Part shown: positions 24,269 through 33,701 of the stretch, piece after piece | Numbering within the stretch: the stretch's first letter is position 1 | How the letters are laid out: each line of letters starts with the position of its first letter | Source of the DNA: Klebsiella sp. RIT-PI-d | Lineage (GTDB): Bacteria > Pseudomonadota > Gammaproteobacteria > Enterobacterales > Enterobacteriaceae | Direction: 5' to 3' | NCBI RefSeq assembly: GCF_001187865.1 | Contig: NZ_LGIT01000009.1 | Location: 868,001 to 932,000, forward strand | Length of the DNA stretch: 64,000 bases | The notes under the pieces: model-generated | Database searches by the model: none | Seen by the model: only the letters and a program-made list of their open reading frames with translations | What the model was told of the DNA's origin: nothing | Translations under genes and position numbers: made by a program

Positions 24269-24437
24269 CGGTTTGGAACACAGACCTTATGAAAGCAGTT
24301 TTAGTAAAGCAGTCCTCAGTTCAAGTGTTATCCACAGATACTCTTCTTCATGAGCCTCCTCCTAAGTGCCAAATAAGTAACTCTAAATACAGGCCATCAC
24401 AGTCACATCAGTGGCTCATCAATTAAGGAACGTATCT
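24269..24437 (+). promoter_or_regulatory. Cold-box 5' leader of the csp gene
   Basis: CGGTTTG..ACACAGAC at 24269-24284 and TAGTAAAGCAGTCCTCAGTTCAAG near 24302-24325 repeat the leader seen before the YmcF-like gene and resemble the cspA/cspB cold box. The leader continues about 110 bases to the AAGGA ribosome-binding site at 24425-24429. Confidence 0.7.
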
Positions 24438-24650
24438 ATGTCTAATAAAATGACTGGTTTAGTAAAATGGTTTAACTCTGATAAAGGCTTTGGTTTTATC
24501 ACGCCTGACGACGGCAGCAAAGATGTATTCGTACACTTCTCTGCAATTCAGAGCGACAGCTATAAAACGCTGGATGAAGGACAGAAAGTCTCCTTCACCA
24601 TTGAAAGCGGCGCTAAAGGCCCGGCTGCAGGTAATGTTACCGCGCTGTAA
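24438..24650 (+). CDS. CspA-family cold-shock protein (CspB/CspG/CspI-like)
   Basis: A 70-residue single cold-shock domain: '[38 protein letters not shown]' carries RNP1 (KGFGFI) and RNP2 (VFVHF). The MSNKMTG start is that of the cold-inducible CspB, CspG and CspI, not of CspC or CspE. It binds single-stranded RNA and melts structure at low temperature. A cold-box leader lies upstream and a strong terminator downstream. It lies between E. coli yeaO and yeaN positions, where E. coli has no csp gene. Confidence 0.92.
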   Translation: MSNKMTGLVKWFNSDKGFGFITPDDGSKDVFVHFSAIQSDSYKTLDEGQKVSFTIESGAKGPAAGNVTAL

Positions 24651-24728
24651 GCCACGCTTATTATCAGCGATGCTTACAATAGCGATGAAGGCAACAGCCT
24701 GAGCAGTTAACATAACTGATAAAAAATT

Positions 24729-24752
24729 AACCCGCCTTGTGCGGGTTTTTTT
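24729..24752 (+). terminator. Terminator of the csp gene
   Basis: AACCCGC-CTTGT-GCGGGTTTTTTT, 80 bp after the csp stop codon. Confidence 0.9.
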
Positions 24753-24953
24753 ATGCTTTCGACTTAACTCAAATCACCTTTACATCCATCCATGCTGGTG
24801 GTCCGCTATTTAGTCTTGTCAGGTCAATAGCACTATTTTTTCGCCAAAAGTGCTTTAGTATCTTCTTAGTGCAGTACATCATGATTTTTGAGATTAATCC
24901 GCCACCGCAAACATTTCCAGACACTAATCTGTGATAGCTATCGTAGCGATACG

Positions 24954-24980
24954 TAATGCAGACAGAAACATTGCCGATAA
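24954..24980 (+). promoter_or_regulatory. Sigma-28 (FliA) flagellar promoter for the chemoreceptor gene
   Basis: TAATGCAG (-35) and GCCGATAA (-10) are separated by exactly 11 bases. The -10 is a perfect match to the FliA consensus TAAAGTTT-N11-GCCGATAA; the -35 matches at four of eight positions. It lies 33 bp upstream of the chemoreceptor ATG. Confidence 0.75.
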
Positions 24981-25013
24981 CGCTTACTGTTATTCTTCTA
25001 CCCGGTGTACCTG

Positions 25014-26324
25014 ATGCCACTGAACTTATTAAAATCTTTTTTTTCCCGACGTCGTTTGCACTCAGCTGCGTCATTTAATGCCCTGGTGCAGGCAATGCCC
25101 ATGATTGAGTTCAGCCCCGATGGTGTTATCCGGGGGGCAAGCTCACTTTTTCTTACCACGATGGGATATCGCGCCGACGAAATTATCGGGCAACATCACA
25201 GTCTGTTTTGTCCGCCTGAACTGGTAAGTTCTGCGCAATACCGCCTCTTCTGGCAGCGTCTGGCAGCAGGTGAGAGTTTTAGCGACAAGTATCTTCGTCT
25301 GGCCAAAGGAAATCGTCCGGTATGGCTTGAGGCCAGTTATATTCCGGTCACGGACTCCCGCGGCAAGGTATACAAAATTATTAAAATAGCGGCTGATATC
25401 TCGAACCGAATGCAATCGGCCCTTGAGCAGGAATCTCTCATCAATGCCATTAGTCGCTCAATGGCCGTCATTTCATTTGATCCCGCTGGCCATGTTCTTG
25501 CTGTGAATGACAATTTTTTAGCGTGTACGGGTTATCAGCGCTCTGAGGTTCTCGGGCAGCATCATCGCATGTTTTGTTCTGCCACCCTCCACAAAAGCGA
25601 AGAATATAGGCAGTTCTGGGCAAGGCTTAATCAGGGGGAATTTTTCTCAGGACAGTTTTCCCGGCTTAATCGTCAGGGAAAGGCGCTCTGGCTGCGGGCA
25701 ACCTATAACCCGGTTTTCGACAGTGATGGAAAACTCTACAAAATTACTAAGTTTGCGACAGATGTGACGGAGCAGGTGATGCGTAATCAGCGAGAGCAGG
25801 ATGCGGCCGTTCACGCCTGGGATATGGCCGTACAAACGCGCGACAGTGCGCAAGCCGGTGCGGATGTCATTGAGAACAGCATTCGGATGATTGACCAGAT
25901 TTCGCAAGGGATGAGTGTTGTTTCGGCCGACGTTACACGTTTGAACAGCCAGTCAGATAGCATTGACGGCATGGTCGGCACTATCCGCAATTTTGCCATG
26001 CAAACCCGACTTATCGCGCTCAATGCGGCCATTGAAGCCGCAAAAGCCGGCCCCTCTGGCCGGAGTTTTGCTGTTGTTGCCGAAGAGGTGCGTCATCTGG
26101 CTGCCAATGTCAGTCTGGCAACGGAAGAGATAGAACGGGTGGTCGCGAATAATAATAAGCTTGCCCGAACCGTGCTTAACGGTATTGAAAGTAACCGTGC
26201 TAATACCGGAAAGGGCGTTGCGTTGATGCGTGAAGCGGGTGAAGTCATCGCCAGCATTCAGAAGAATTCAGAAGGGGTGGAAAATGCCGTTATGGACGTG
26301 GCTCGTTCGGTGAAAGCGGGGTAA
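25014..26324 (+). CDS. Cytoplasmic PAS-PAS methyl-accepting chemotaxis protein (BdlA-like)
   Basis: A 436-residue protein without membrane segments or HAMP. PAS-1 covers about 20-132 ('MIEFSPDGVIRGASSLFLTTMGYRADEIIGQHHSLFC') and PAS-2 about 143-254 ('VISFDPAGHVLAVNDNFLACTGYQRSEVLGQHHRMFC'); the two are clearly duplicated, each ending 'YKI.K.A.D..'. A short MCP signalling domain follows (about 275-436) with the hairpin tip 'IALNAAIEAAKAGPSGRSFAVVAEEVRHLA'. This is the BdlA/Aer-2-like layout of soluble receptors that sense ligands or redox state and feed CheA. A FliA promoter is just upstream. The conserved NPxxY-like or NWETF CheR tether is not seen at the C terminus. Confidence 0.88.
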   Translation: MPLNLLKSFFSRRRLHSAASFNALVQAMPMIEFSPDGVIRGASSLFLTTMGYRADEIIGQHHSLFCPPELVSSAQYRLFWQRLAAGESFSDKYLRLAKGNRPVWLEASYIPVTDSRGKVYKIIKIAADISNRMQSALEQESLINAISRSMAVISFDPAGHVLAVNDNFLACTGYQRSEVLGQHHRMFCSATLHKSEEYRQFWARLNQGEFFSGQFSRLNRQGKALWLRATYNPVFDSDGKLYKITKFATDVTEQVMRNQREQDAAVHAWDMAVQTRDSAQAGADVIENSIRMIDQISQGMSVVSADVTRLNSQSDSIDGMVGTIRNFAMQTRLIALNAAIEAAKAGPSGRSFAVVAEEVRHLAANVSLATEEIERVVANNNKLARTVLNGIESNRANTGKGVALMREAGEVIASIQKNSEGVENAVMDVARSVKAG

Positions 26325-26493
26325 TTATTCTCCCTGTATACCCGACGTAAATTTGACCGTTGATGTCAGGTAGTTGATGAATATCCGCTTATGCTGTTAG
26401 CTGCTTGCATTAAGGTATTGTCTTTTAGCATCAATATCACTAGTCTGAGGTTCCTTGTGCCGTTAGTGATTAGTCCAGACATAAGGTAACCCC

Positions 26494-27198
26494 ATGGAAA
26501 CGACACCTTCCCACGCCCTGCGCATTGCGCTTGTTGGCGATTATAACGCCGATGTTCTCGCTCATCAGGCGATCCCTCTGGCCATTGATGATGCCGCAGC
26601 GGTACTGAATACCCCGGCACAATACGACTGGCTGCCGACCCGCACTATTCGCAATGAGGACGATCTGGCCGGATATGATGCCATCTGGTTAGTGCCTGCC
26701 AGTCCTTATGACAGCCTCGAGGGTGCCATCACCGCGGTCCGTTATGCGCGGCAAAACGCGATCCCTTTTCTTGGCACCTGCGGCGGATTCCAGCACGCCA
26801 TCCTGGAGTATGCGCGCAACGTGATGGGCTGGAGCGATGCCGCACATGCAGAGACTGACCGTGAAGGACGGATGGTGATTTCACCCTTAGCCTGTTCTCT
26901 GGTAGAAAAAAGTGATGCCATTGAACTGCGCGCCAATACGCATATTGCCCGCGCCTACGGTAAAGAGACGATTGAAGAAGGCTATCATTGTAACTACGGG
27001 GTCAATGCGGATTTTGCGCGGGCGTTAGAGAATGAACCTTTACACGTCACCGGCTGGGATGAGGAGGGAGAGATCAGGGCCGTTGAACTGACCACACATC
27101 CGTTTTTTGTCGCTACCCTGTTTCAGCATGAACGACATGCGCTGGCAGGACGACCTGCACCGCTGGTGCAGGCCTGGTTATACGCGGCCAGCCACTAA
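26494..27198 (+). CDS. Stand-alone CTP-synthase-like glutamine amidotransferase
   Basis: A 234-residue class I glutaminase domain. 'RIALVGDYNADVLAH' starts the fold, the nucleophile elbow is 'FLGTCGGFQHAI' (Cys about 94), and 'THPFFVATLFQHE' holds the catalytic His about 206. The sequence is nearest to the C-terminal glutaminase half of PyrG, but the synthetase half is absent. Related proteins are annotated only as CTP-synthase C-terminal region-related. It may supply ammonia to, or hydrolyse a gamma-glutamyl compound for, an unknown partner. AAGG lies before the ATG. Its stop overlaps the convergent yeaN stop by 4 bp. Confidence 0.82.
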   Translation: METTPSHALRIALVGDYNADVLAHQAIPLAIDDAAAVLNTPAQYDWLPTRTIRNEDDLAGYDAIWLVPASPYDSLEGAITAVRYARQNAIPFLGTCGGFQHAILEYARNVMGWSDAAHAETDREGRMVISPLACSLVEKSDAIELRANTHIARAYGKETIEEGYHCNYGVNADFARALENEPLHVTGWDEEGEIRAVELTTHPFFVATLFQHERHALAGRPAPLVQAWLYAASH

Positions 27199-28382
27199 TT
27201 CATATCAATCTCACGGTCGCGTCCGGCGCAGGCACCGAAAACAGCCATCAGTACGGATAGCACTGCACAGGCCAGCAGCGGCACATGCCAGTCGCCGCTG
27301 GCATCGTGGATCTTACCCATGACCGGCGGGCCACAGGCCGCCAGCAGATACCCCACCGCCTGAGCCATACCGGAGAGGGCCGCCGCCTGATGCGCTGAAC
27401 GCGCCCGTAATCCAATAAACGTTAAGCCAAGGATCATGGTTGCACCGGAGCCAAAACCAAACAGCAGCGTCCACAAGACTGCGCTTTGCGGGAAGAACCA
27501 GTAACCCGCTGCGCTAATGGCACACATCAGGGCGACTAGCGCTGCAATTCCGCGCTGATCGCGAAGTTTATGTAAAATTAATGGGATAGCCAGGCCTGGT
27601 ACCGCCGTCGCCAGTTGCAGCAAACCGTGTAGCGATCCTGCCTCGGCTTCGCTGTAACCCTGACCGGTCAAAATAGCCGGCAACCAGCCGATAATGACAT
27701 AGTAAATCAGCGAGTTAATGCCTAAAAATAAGGTAACCTGCCAGGCGAGCGCCGAGCGCCAGATCCCCCGGCTGTGCTGCATCCCCGACGTGGTTAGCGC
27801 CACCGGTTGCTGTCGACGCCATTGTGGAAGCCACAGCAGCAAGGCTAACAACGGGAAGATCATCAGCATCAGTAGCGCCCCGCGCCAGCCGAAGCCGCTT
27901 AATGCCAGCGGAACCACCAGCGCTGAACCGAGGGCCGCGGCGCCACCCATCGTCAGTGAATATGCCCCGGTCATTTTTGCCACGTGCTGCGGGAAATCGC
28001 GTTTAATCAACCCCGGAAGCAGGACGTTACCCAGCGCAATACCGCAGCCAATAATCGCCGTGCCGGTAAACAGCAGGAGCGATGACGGCAGAGAACGGAT
28101 GGCGATCCCGACGCATATTAGCAGCATAGCTAAAAACAGACTGCGTTCTATCCCTATACGACGCGCGACGCCTGCGGTCAGCGGCGATATCAGGCCAAAG
28201 GCCAGCAGAGGAAGGGTAGTCAGTAGCCCGGTCTGGGCCGTTGTCAGCCCATAGTCTGCGCGTATCGCATCCAGCAGCGGTGCCGCACCGGTAAACGTTA
28301 CCCGTAGTGTGGTTGCGATCATCAGAATACCGGCAATTAACAGGATGCCGCGTCGTACCGGAGGATTTAAAGCAGAGTTCAT
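27195..28382 (-). CDS. nimT: CynX/NimT-family MFS transporter YeaN
   Basis: A 395-residue inner-membrane transporter with about 12 hydrophobic helices, close in length and sequence to E. coli NimT/YeaN (393), linked there to 2-nitroimidazole export. Landmarks: 'MIATTLRVTFTGAAPLLDAIRADYGLT' and the MFS loop 'AGVARRIGIERSL' after TM2. I use the ATG at 28382 (GAGAAATTT before it); much longer upstream frames are not supported. The regulator gene nimR (yeaM), which precedes yeaN in E. coli, is missing here. Confidence 0.85.
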   Translation of the reverse strand: MNSALNPPVRRGILLIAGILMIATTLRVTFTGAAPLLDAIRADYGLTTAQTGLLTTLPLLAFGLISPLTAGVARRIGIERSLFLAMLLICVGIAIRSLPSSLLLFTGTAIIGCGIALGNVLLPGLIKRDFPQHVAKMTGAYSLTMGGAAALGSALVVPLALSGFGWRGALLMLMIFPLLALLLWLPQWRRQQPVALTTSGMQHSRGIWRSALAWQVTLFLGINSLIYYVIIGWLPAILTGQGYSEAEAGSLHGLLQLATAVPGLAIPLILHKLRDQRGIAALVALMCAISAAGYWFFPQSAVLWTLLFGFGSGATMILGLTFIGLRARSAHQAAALSGMAQAVGYLLAACGPPVMGKIHDASGDWHVPLLACAVLSVLMAVFGACAGRDREIDMN

Positions 28383-28444
28383 AAATTTCTCACAACGTAG
28401 AACTGAGGCGTAATCAGTCATGATTACGCCCGATGTAAACAGCG

Positions 28445-28891
28445 TTACTGCTTGCCAATTAATAAGGATACCAGTCCGGCGGCTATCAACGGACCCACCG
28501 GTACGCCGCGAAACAGAGCTACTCCCAGTACGGTTCCAACCAACAAACCGGCGACCAGCTGAGGCTGGTTGCCCATCAGCGTTACGCCGCGACCGCCAAG
28601 CCATGAAACAAAGATCCCGATAACAATGGCGACCAGCGATTTCCAGTTCACAAATGAGTGAAGTAGCGTGGAAGGTGGCAGGGTACCGCTGGCGATAGGC
28701 GCCATTACGCCAATGGTCAGAATAATAATCCCAACGGTCAGCCCTTGTTTTTCAATCCATGGAAAAAAGGTGCTGAGTGGCGTGACACGGACAATAATCA
28801 GTACCAGAATCGCCACTGCGACGGTCGTGTTATGACTGATAAATCCCAGCGCTGCCAGTCCCAACAGGACGAGCAGAGTGATATCAAACAT
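28445..28891 (-). CDS. yeaL: DUF441 inner-membrane protein YeaL
   Basis: A 148-residue protein identical in length and nearly in sequence to E. coli YeaL ('[40 protein letters not shown]'). It is composed of about four membrane helices with conserved 'GGRGVTLMG' and '[16 protein letters not shown]' near the C terminus. UPF0756/DUF441; function unknown. The start at 28891 matches the E. coli protein. Confidence 0.92.
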   Translation of the reverse strand: MFDITLLVLLGLAALGFISHNTTVAVAILVLIIVRVTPLSTFFPWIEKQGLTVGIIILTIGVMAPIASGTLPPSTLLHSFVNWKSLVAIVIGIFVSWLGGRGVTLMGNQPQLVAGLLVGTVLGVALFRGVPVGPLIAAGLVSLLIGKQ

Positions 28892-29055
28892 GATAGTAAT
28901 CCTTACCAAAATAATAAGCGTGCTCATTTTACGCACATGTGCGCGAGTAAAAAGGCTTTTTTGATATTGTTTAACTACACAGCATACGGATCACAGGCGA
29001 TATAAAACCTGAGGCCGTTACCAGGTCATGTTAGCAGAAACAAATTAAAGAAGGG

Positions 29056-29087
29056 CGTTTCCCCCGGCGCAGGCGCGGGGGGAAGCG
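29056..29087 (-). terminator. Terminator-like hairpin after yeaH
   Basis: CGTTTCCCCC and GGGGGGAAGCG pair around a GC-rich loop immediately after the yeaH stop; a short TTCTTTAA tract follows on the minus strand. Confidence 0.55.
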
Positions 29088-30398
<1,311 letters not shown>

Positions 30399-30463
30399 TC
30401 ACGCGGCGCGATTATCTGCCGAAGGCTTAGCGCTCCCGCCAGACAGCACGCATCTTTATTCTG

Positions 30464-30489
30464 GCCCGGCGAGCATCGTGCTGCCGGGC
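30464..30489. repeat. REP-like hairpin between yeaG and yeaH
   Basis: GCCCGGC-GAGCATCGTGCT-GCCGGGC forms a GC-rich stem of the size of an enterobacterial REP. Such elements inside operons protect upstream mRNA from 3' decay, which would favour yeaG over yeaH. Confidence 0.55.
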
Positions 30490-30496
30490 ATCAGTA

Positions 30497-32431
30497 TTAT
30501 GATGATTTACGGACGCGTAAATACCATTCACACAGCAGGCGAACCTGCTTGCGGGTATAGCCTTTTTCCATCATCCGATCGACGAAATCGTCGTGCTTTT
30601 TCTGTTCGTCTGTTGACGTCTTAGCGTTAAACGAGATAACCGGCAACAGTTCTTCGGTATTCGAGAACATTTTCTTCTCTATGACAGTACGCAGTTTTTC
30701 GTAGCTGGTCCAGTTCGGATTCCGTCCGCTGTTATTCGCTCTGGCACGCAGTACGAAGTTAACAATTTCATTACGAAAATCTTTTGGATTACTGATCCCC
30801 GCCGGCTTCTCGATTTTCTCAAGCTCGGCATTGAGTGCCTCACGGTCGAATAGCTGCCCGGTGTCGGGATCGCGGTACTCCTGATCCTGGATCCAGAAAT
30901 CCGCATAGGACACATACCGATCGAAAATATTTTGTCCATATTCGGAGTAAGACTCCAGATACGCAGTCTGGATCTCTTTGCCGATAAATTCAGCATATTT
31001 CGGGATCAGGTACCCTTTGAGAAACTCAAGATAGCGCTCAGCCAGGTCCTGCGGGAACTGTTCGCGTTCGATTTGCTGCTCCAGCACATAAAAAAGATGT
31101 ACCGGGTTTGCGGCCACTTCTGCATGATCAAAGTTGAAAACGCGGGATAAGATTTTAAACGCAAAACGGGTGGACAGGCCGTTCATACCTTCATCCACGC
31201 CAGCGTAGTCCCGATACTCCTGATAGGATTTCGCTTTCGGATCGGTGTCCTTCAGACTTTCACCATCATACACGCGCATTTTGGAGTAGGTACTGGAGTT
31301 TTCCGGCTCTTTAAGACGAGAAAGAATGGTAAAACGCGCCAGCGTTTCCAGTGTACCCGGTGCGCAGGGCGCATGGGTCAGTTCACTGTGATCGAGCAAT
31401 TTCTCGTAGATTTTTATCTCTTCAGAAATCCGCAGGCAGTACGGCACCTTAACGATATAGACACGGTCAAGGAATGCCTCGTTATTTTTGTTATTACGGA
31501 ATGTCACCCATTCAGATTCGTTTGAGTGGGCAAGAATAATGCCGTTAAAAGGCAGCGCTGAAATGCCTTCTGTACCGTTATAGTTGCCTTCCTGGGTAGC
31601 CGTGAGCAGGGGATGCAGCACTTTAATCGGCGCTTTGAACATCTCGACGAATTCCATGATCCCCTGATTTGCGCGGCACAATGCCCCTGAATAGCCGTAG
31701 GCATCGGGATCGTTCTGCGCGTGGTTTTCCAGTTTGCGAATATCGACTTTACCCACCAGCGCGGAAATATCCTGATTATTTTCATCGCCCGGCTCGGTTT
31801 TAGCGATGGCAATCTGTTCCAGGATAGAAGGCCAGACCTTCACGACGCGAAATTTAGTGATATCGCCGCCAAACTCATGCAGGCGTTTTGCCGCCCACGG
31901 CGACATAATTGTGCCAAGATAACGGCGAGGGACGCCATACTCTTTATCCAGAATTTGTGCATCTTCCTGAGGGTTAAACAGGCACAATGGATGATCGTTT
32001 ACCGGACTACGATCGCCATCCGCACTTAACACATAGATGGGTACGCGCTGCATAAGCGCTTTCAGGCGTTCAGCTAATGACGATTTACCACCGCCAACAG
32101 GCCCAAGCAAATACAGGATCTGTTTCTTCTCTTCCAGCCCCTGAGCCGCATGTTTGAGATACGATACAATTTGCTCAATGGCGTCTTCCATACCGTAAAA
32201 CTCTTCAAAAGCCGGATAGCGTGCGATGACCCGGTTCGAAAAGAGACGTGATAGCCGTGGCTCCTGAGCAGTATCAACCATTACTGGCTCACCGATTGCC
32301 GTTAATAATCTTTCTGCCGCATTGGCATAGGCGCTGCGATCCTGGCGGCAAATAGTAAGAAATTCCTGCAATGTGAACTCTTCGTCCTTGGCAGCTTCAT
32401 AACGCTGGCGATAGTGATCGAATATATTCAT
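30497..32431 (-). CDS. yeaG: PrkA-type serine protein kinase YeaG
   Basis: A 644-residue protein, the same length as E. coli YeaG. The N-terminal AAA-like PrkA domain has Walker A 'LLGPVGGGKSSLAERL' (about 105-120), and the C-terminal part resembles a kinase-like domain (about 400-640). The kinase is induced by nitrogen starvation and stationary phase in E. coli and affects stress tolerance and persistence. The ATG at 32431, preceded by AAAGGACGGC, matches the E. coli start. The sigma-54 promoter at 32532-32547 drives it. Confidence 0.95.
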   Translation of the reverse strand: MNIFDHYRQRYEAAKDEEFTLQEFLTICRQDRSAYANAAERLLTAIGEPVMVDTAQEPRLSRLFSNRVIARYPAFEEFYGMEDAIEQIVSYLKHAAQGLEEKKQILYLLGPVGGGKSSLAERLKALMQRVPIYVLSADGDRSPVNDHPLCLFNPQEDAQILDKEYGVPRRYLGTIMSPWAAKRLHEFGGDITKFRVVKVWPSILEQIAIAKTEPGDENNQDISALVGKVDIRKLENHAQNDPDAYGYSGALCRANQGIMEFVEMFKAPIKVLHPLLTATQEGNYNGTEGISALPFNGIILAHSNESEWVTFRNNKNNEAFLDRVYIVKVPYCLRISEEIKIYEKLLDHSELTHAPCAPGTLETLARFTILSRLKEPENSSTYSKMRVYDGESLKDTDPKAKSYQEYRDYAGVDEGMNGLSTRFAFKILSRVFNFDHAEVAANPVHLFYVLEQQIEREQFPQDLAERYLEFLKGYLIPKYAEFIGKEIQTAYLESYSEYGQNIFDRYVSYADFWIQDQEYRDPDTGQLFDREALNAELEKIEKPAGISNPKDFRNEIVNFVLRARANNSGRNPNWTSYEKLRTVIEKKMFSNTEELLPVISFNAKTSTDEQKKHDDFVDRMMEKGYTRKQVRLLCEWYLRVRKSS

Positions 32432-32531
32432 GGCATGCCGTCCTTTCGTTTTTAGCACAGGTAAAGAGCCGTTCATATGAATAATAGAGGCTCCAGAAAG
32501 AGGTAGGCTGAGCCACGCTCATTCACACTCC

Positions 32532-32547
32532 AGCAACCATTATGCCA
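32532..32547 (-). promoter_or_regulatory. Sigma-54 promoter upstream of yeaG
   Basis: On the minus strand TGGCATAATGGTTGCT has the invariant GG and GC separated by ten bases and fits TGGCAY-N5-TTGCW. It lies 101 bp upstream of the yeaG ATG. E. coli yeaGH is known to be NtrC/RpoN activated. I did not find a clear NtrC site. Confidence 0.8.
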
Positions 32548-32862
32548 GGTTGTAAGAGACCAGAAGACCACGTGCCCGGCGATACACCTTCTCAATAAAG
32601 CGTAGATGGCATTTGCAAAACCTGCCTGTGAGCCAAACCCAATTTCAATGACATATCAATAACTCATCGCCAGAAAATCCGGATCGTCTGAGGCAGGATG
32701 GCGGTAATTCACTGGGCTGTCATGAATATGAAAACCTTTTGTCATTGATGGTAATGATATTAAAAAGTTTATCCACGTAATGTTCTTGTAAATAACTTGG
32801 GATGTGGGGAAAGGGCGGTTACACTTTCACGGCAGATAATTTGATACAGGAAAGAGCGAATT

Positions 32863-33609
32863 GTGACTAAATTCAAACTTCTGGCACTGAGTGTGCTAAT
32901 TGCTTCTTCAGCATCCGTGGCGCAGGCCGCCGGCCCCTGGACTGTGGGCGCGGGTGTTGGCGTCATACAGAACCCCTATAAACAGTACGATGATGACGTT
33001 TATCCTGTACCGGTAATCGCTTATGAAGGTGATGATTTCTGGTTCCGTGGCCTCGGCGGCGGATATTACTTGTGGAATGACAAAACGGATAAGCTCTCGA
33101 TCACGGCCTATTACTCTCCGCTTCATTTCAAACCGCATGACAGTGATAACAATCAGCTGCGCCAGCTCGATCGTCGCCGTTCAACGCTTATGGCCGGTCT
33201 GACATACGTTCATGAAACGCAGTATGGCTTCCTGCGCACTACGCTTGCGGGCGACACGCTGAATAACAGTAACGGGATCAGTGCCGATGCAGCCTGGCTT
33301 TACCGTTATACCAATGACCGTCTGCGCGTTACGCCGGGTATTGGGGTTGAGTGGAATAGCGAAAACCAGAACGACTACTACTATGGCGTTTCCGGTAAGG
33401 AAGCGCAGCGTAGCGGCCTCAAGCGCTACAATCCAAACAGCAGCTTCGATCCGTATCTCGAGCTGACCGTCAGCTATGGGCTGAACGACAACTGGAATAT
33501 CTACGGCTCAGGGCGTTATACGCGCCTGTCAGACGAAGTGTCTGATAGCCCAATGGTTGATAAGTCCTGGTCCGGACTTTTCTCGACCGGGGTAACCTAT
33601 ACTTTCTGA
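32863..33609 (+). CDS. mipA: MltA-interacting protein MipA
   Basis: A 248-residue outer-membrane protein with a signal peptide ('LIASSASVAQA', to about 23) and a mature part of amphipathic strands ending in Phe ('GVTYTF'), as for porin-like barrels. 'GPWTVGAGVGVIQNPYKQYDDDVYPVPVIAYEGDDFWFRGLGGGYYLW' is the family N-terminal block. MipA links the lytic transglycosylase MltA to PBP1B in peptidoglycan turnover. The start is GTG. In E. coli mipA is likewise divergent from yeaG. Confidence 0.92.
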   Translation: MTKFKLLALSVLIASSASVAQAAGPWTVGAGVGVIQNPYKQYDDDVYPVPVIAYEGDDFWFRGLGGGYYLWNDKTDKLSITAYYSPLHFKPHDSDNNQLRQLDRRRSTLMAGLTYVHETQYGFLRTTLAGDTLNNSNGISADAAWLYRYTNDRLRVTPGIGVEWNSENQNDYYYGVSGKEAQRSGLKRYNPNSSFDPYLELTVSYGLNDNWNIYGSGRYTRLSDEVSDSPMVDKSWSGLFSTGVTYTF

Positions 33610-33640
33610 TAGTGCAAACTAACAGTGCATTCTGTGCAAT

Positions 33641-33666
33641 AAAACAGGGCGATTTCGCCCTGTTTT
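33641..33666 (+). terminator. Terminator of mipA
   Basis: AAAACAGGGCG-ATTT-CGCCCTGTTTT, a symmetrical stem 31 bp after the mipA stop. Confidence 0.85.
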
Positions 33667-33701
33667 GCATTACGGTAGTGCAGAAGATCTCAGGAGGCGT
33701 T

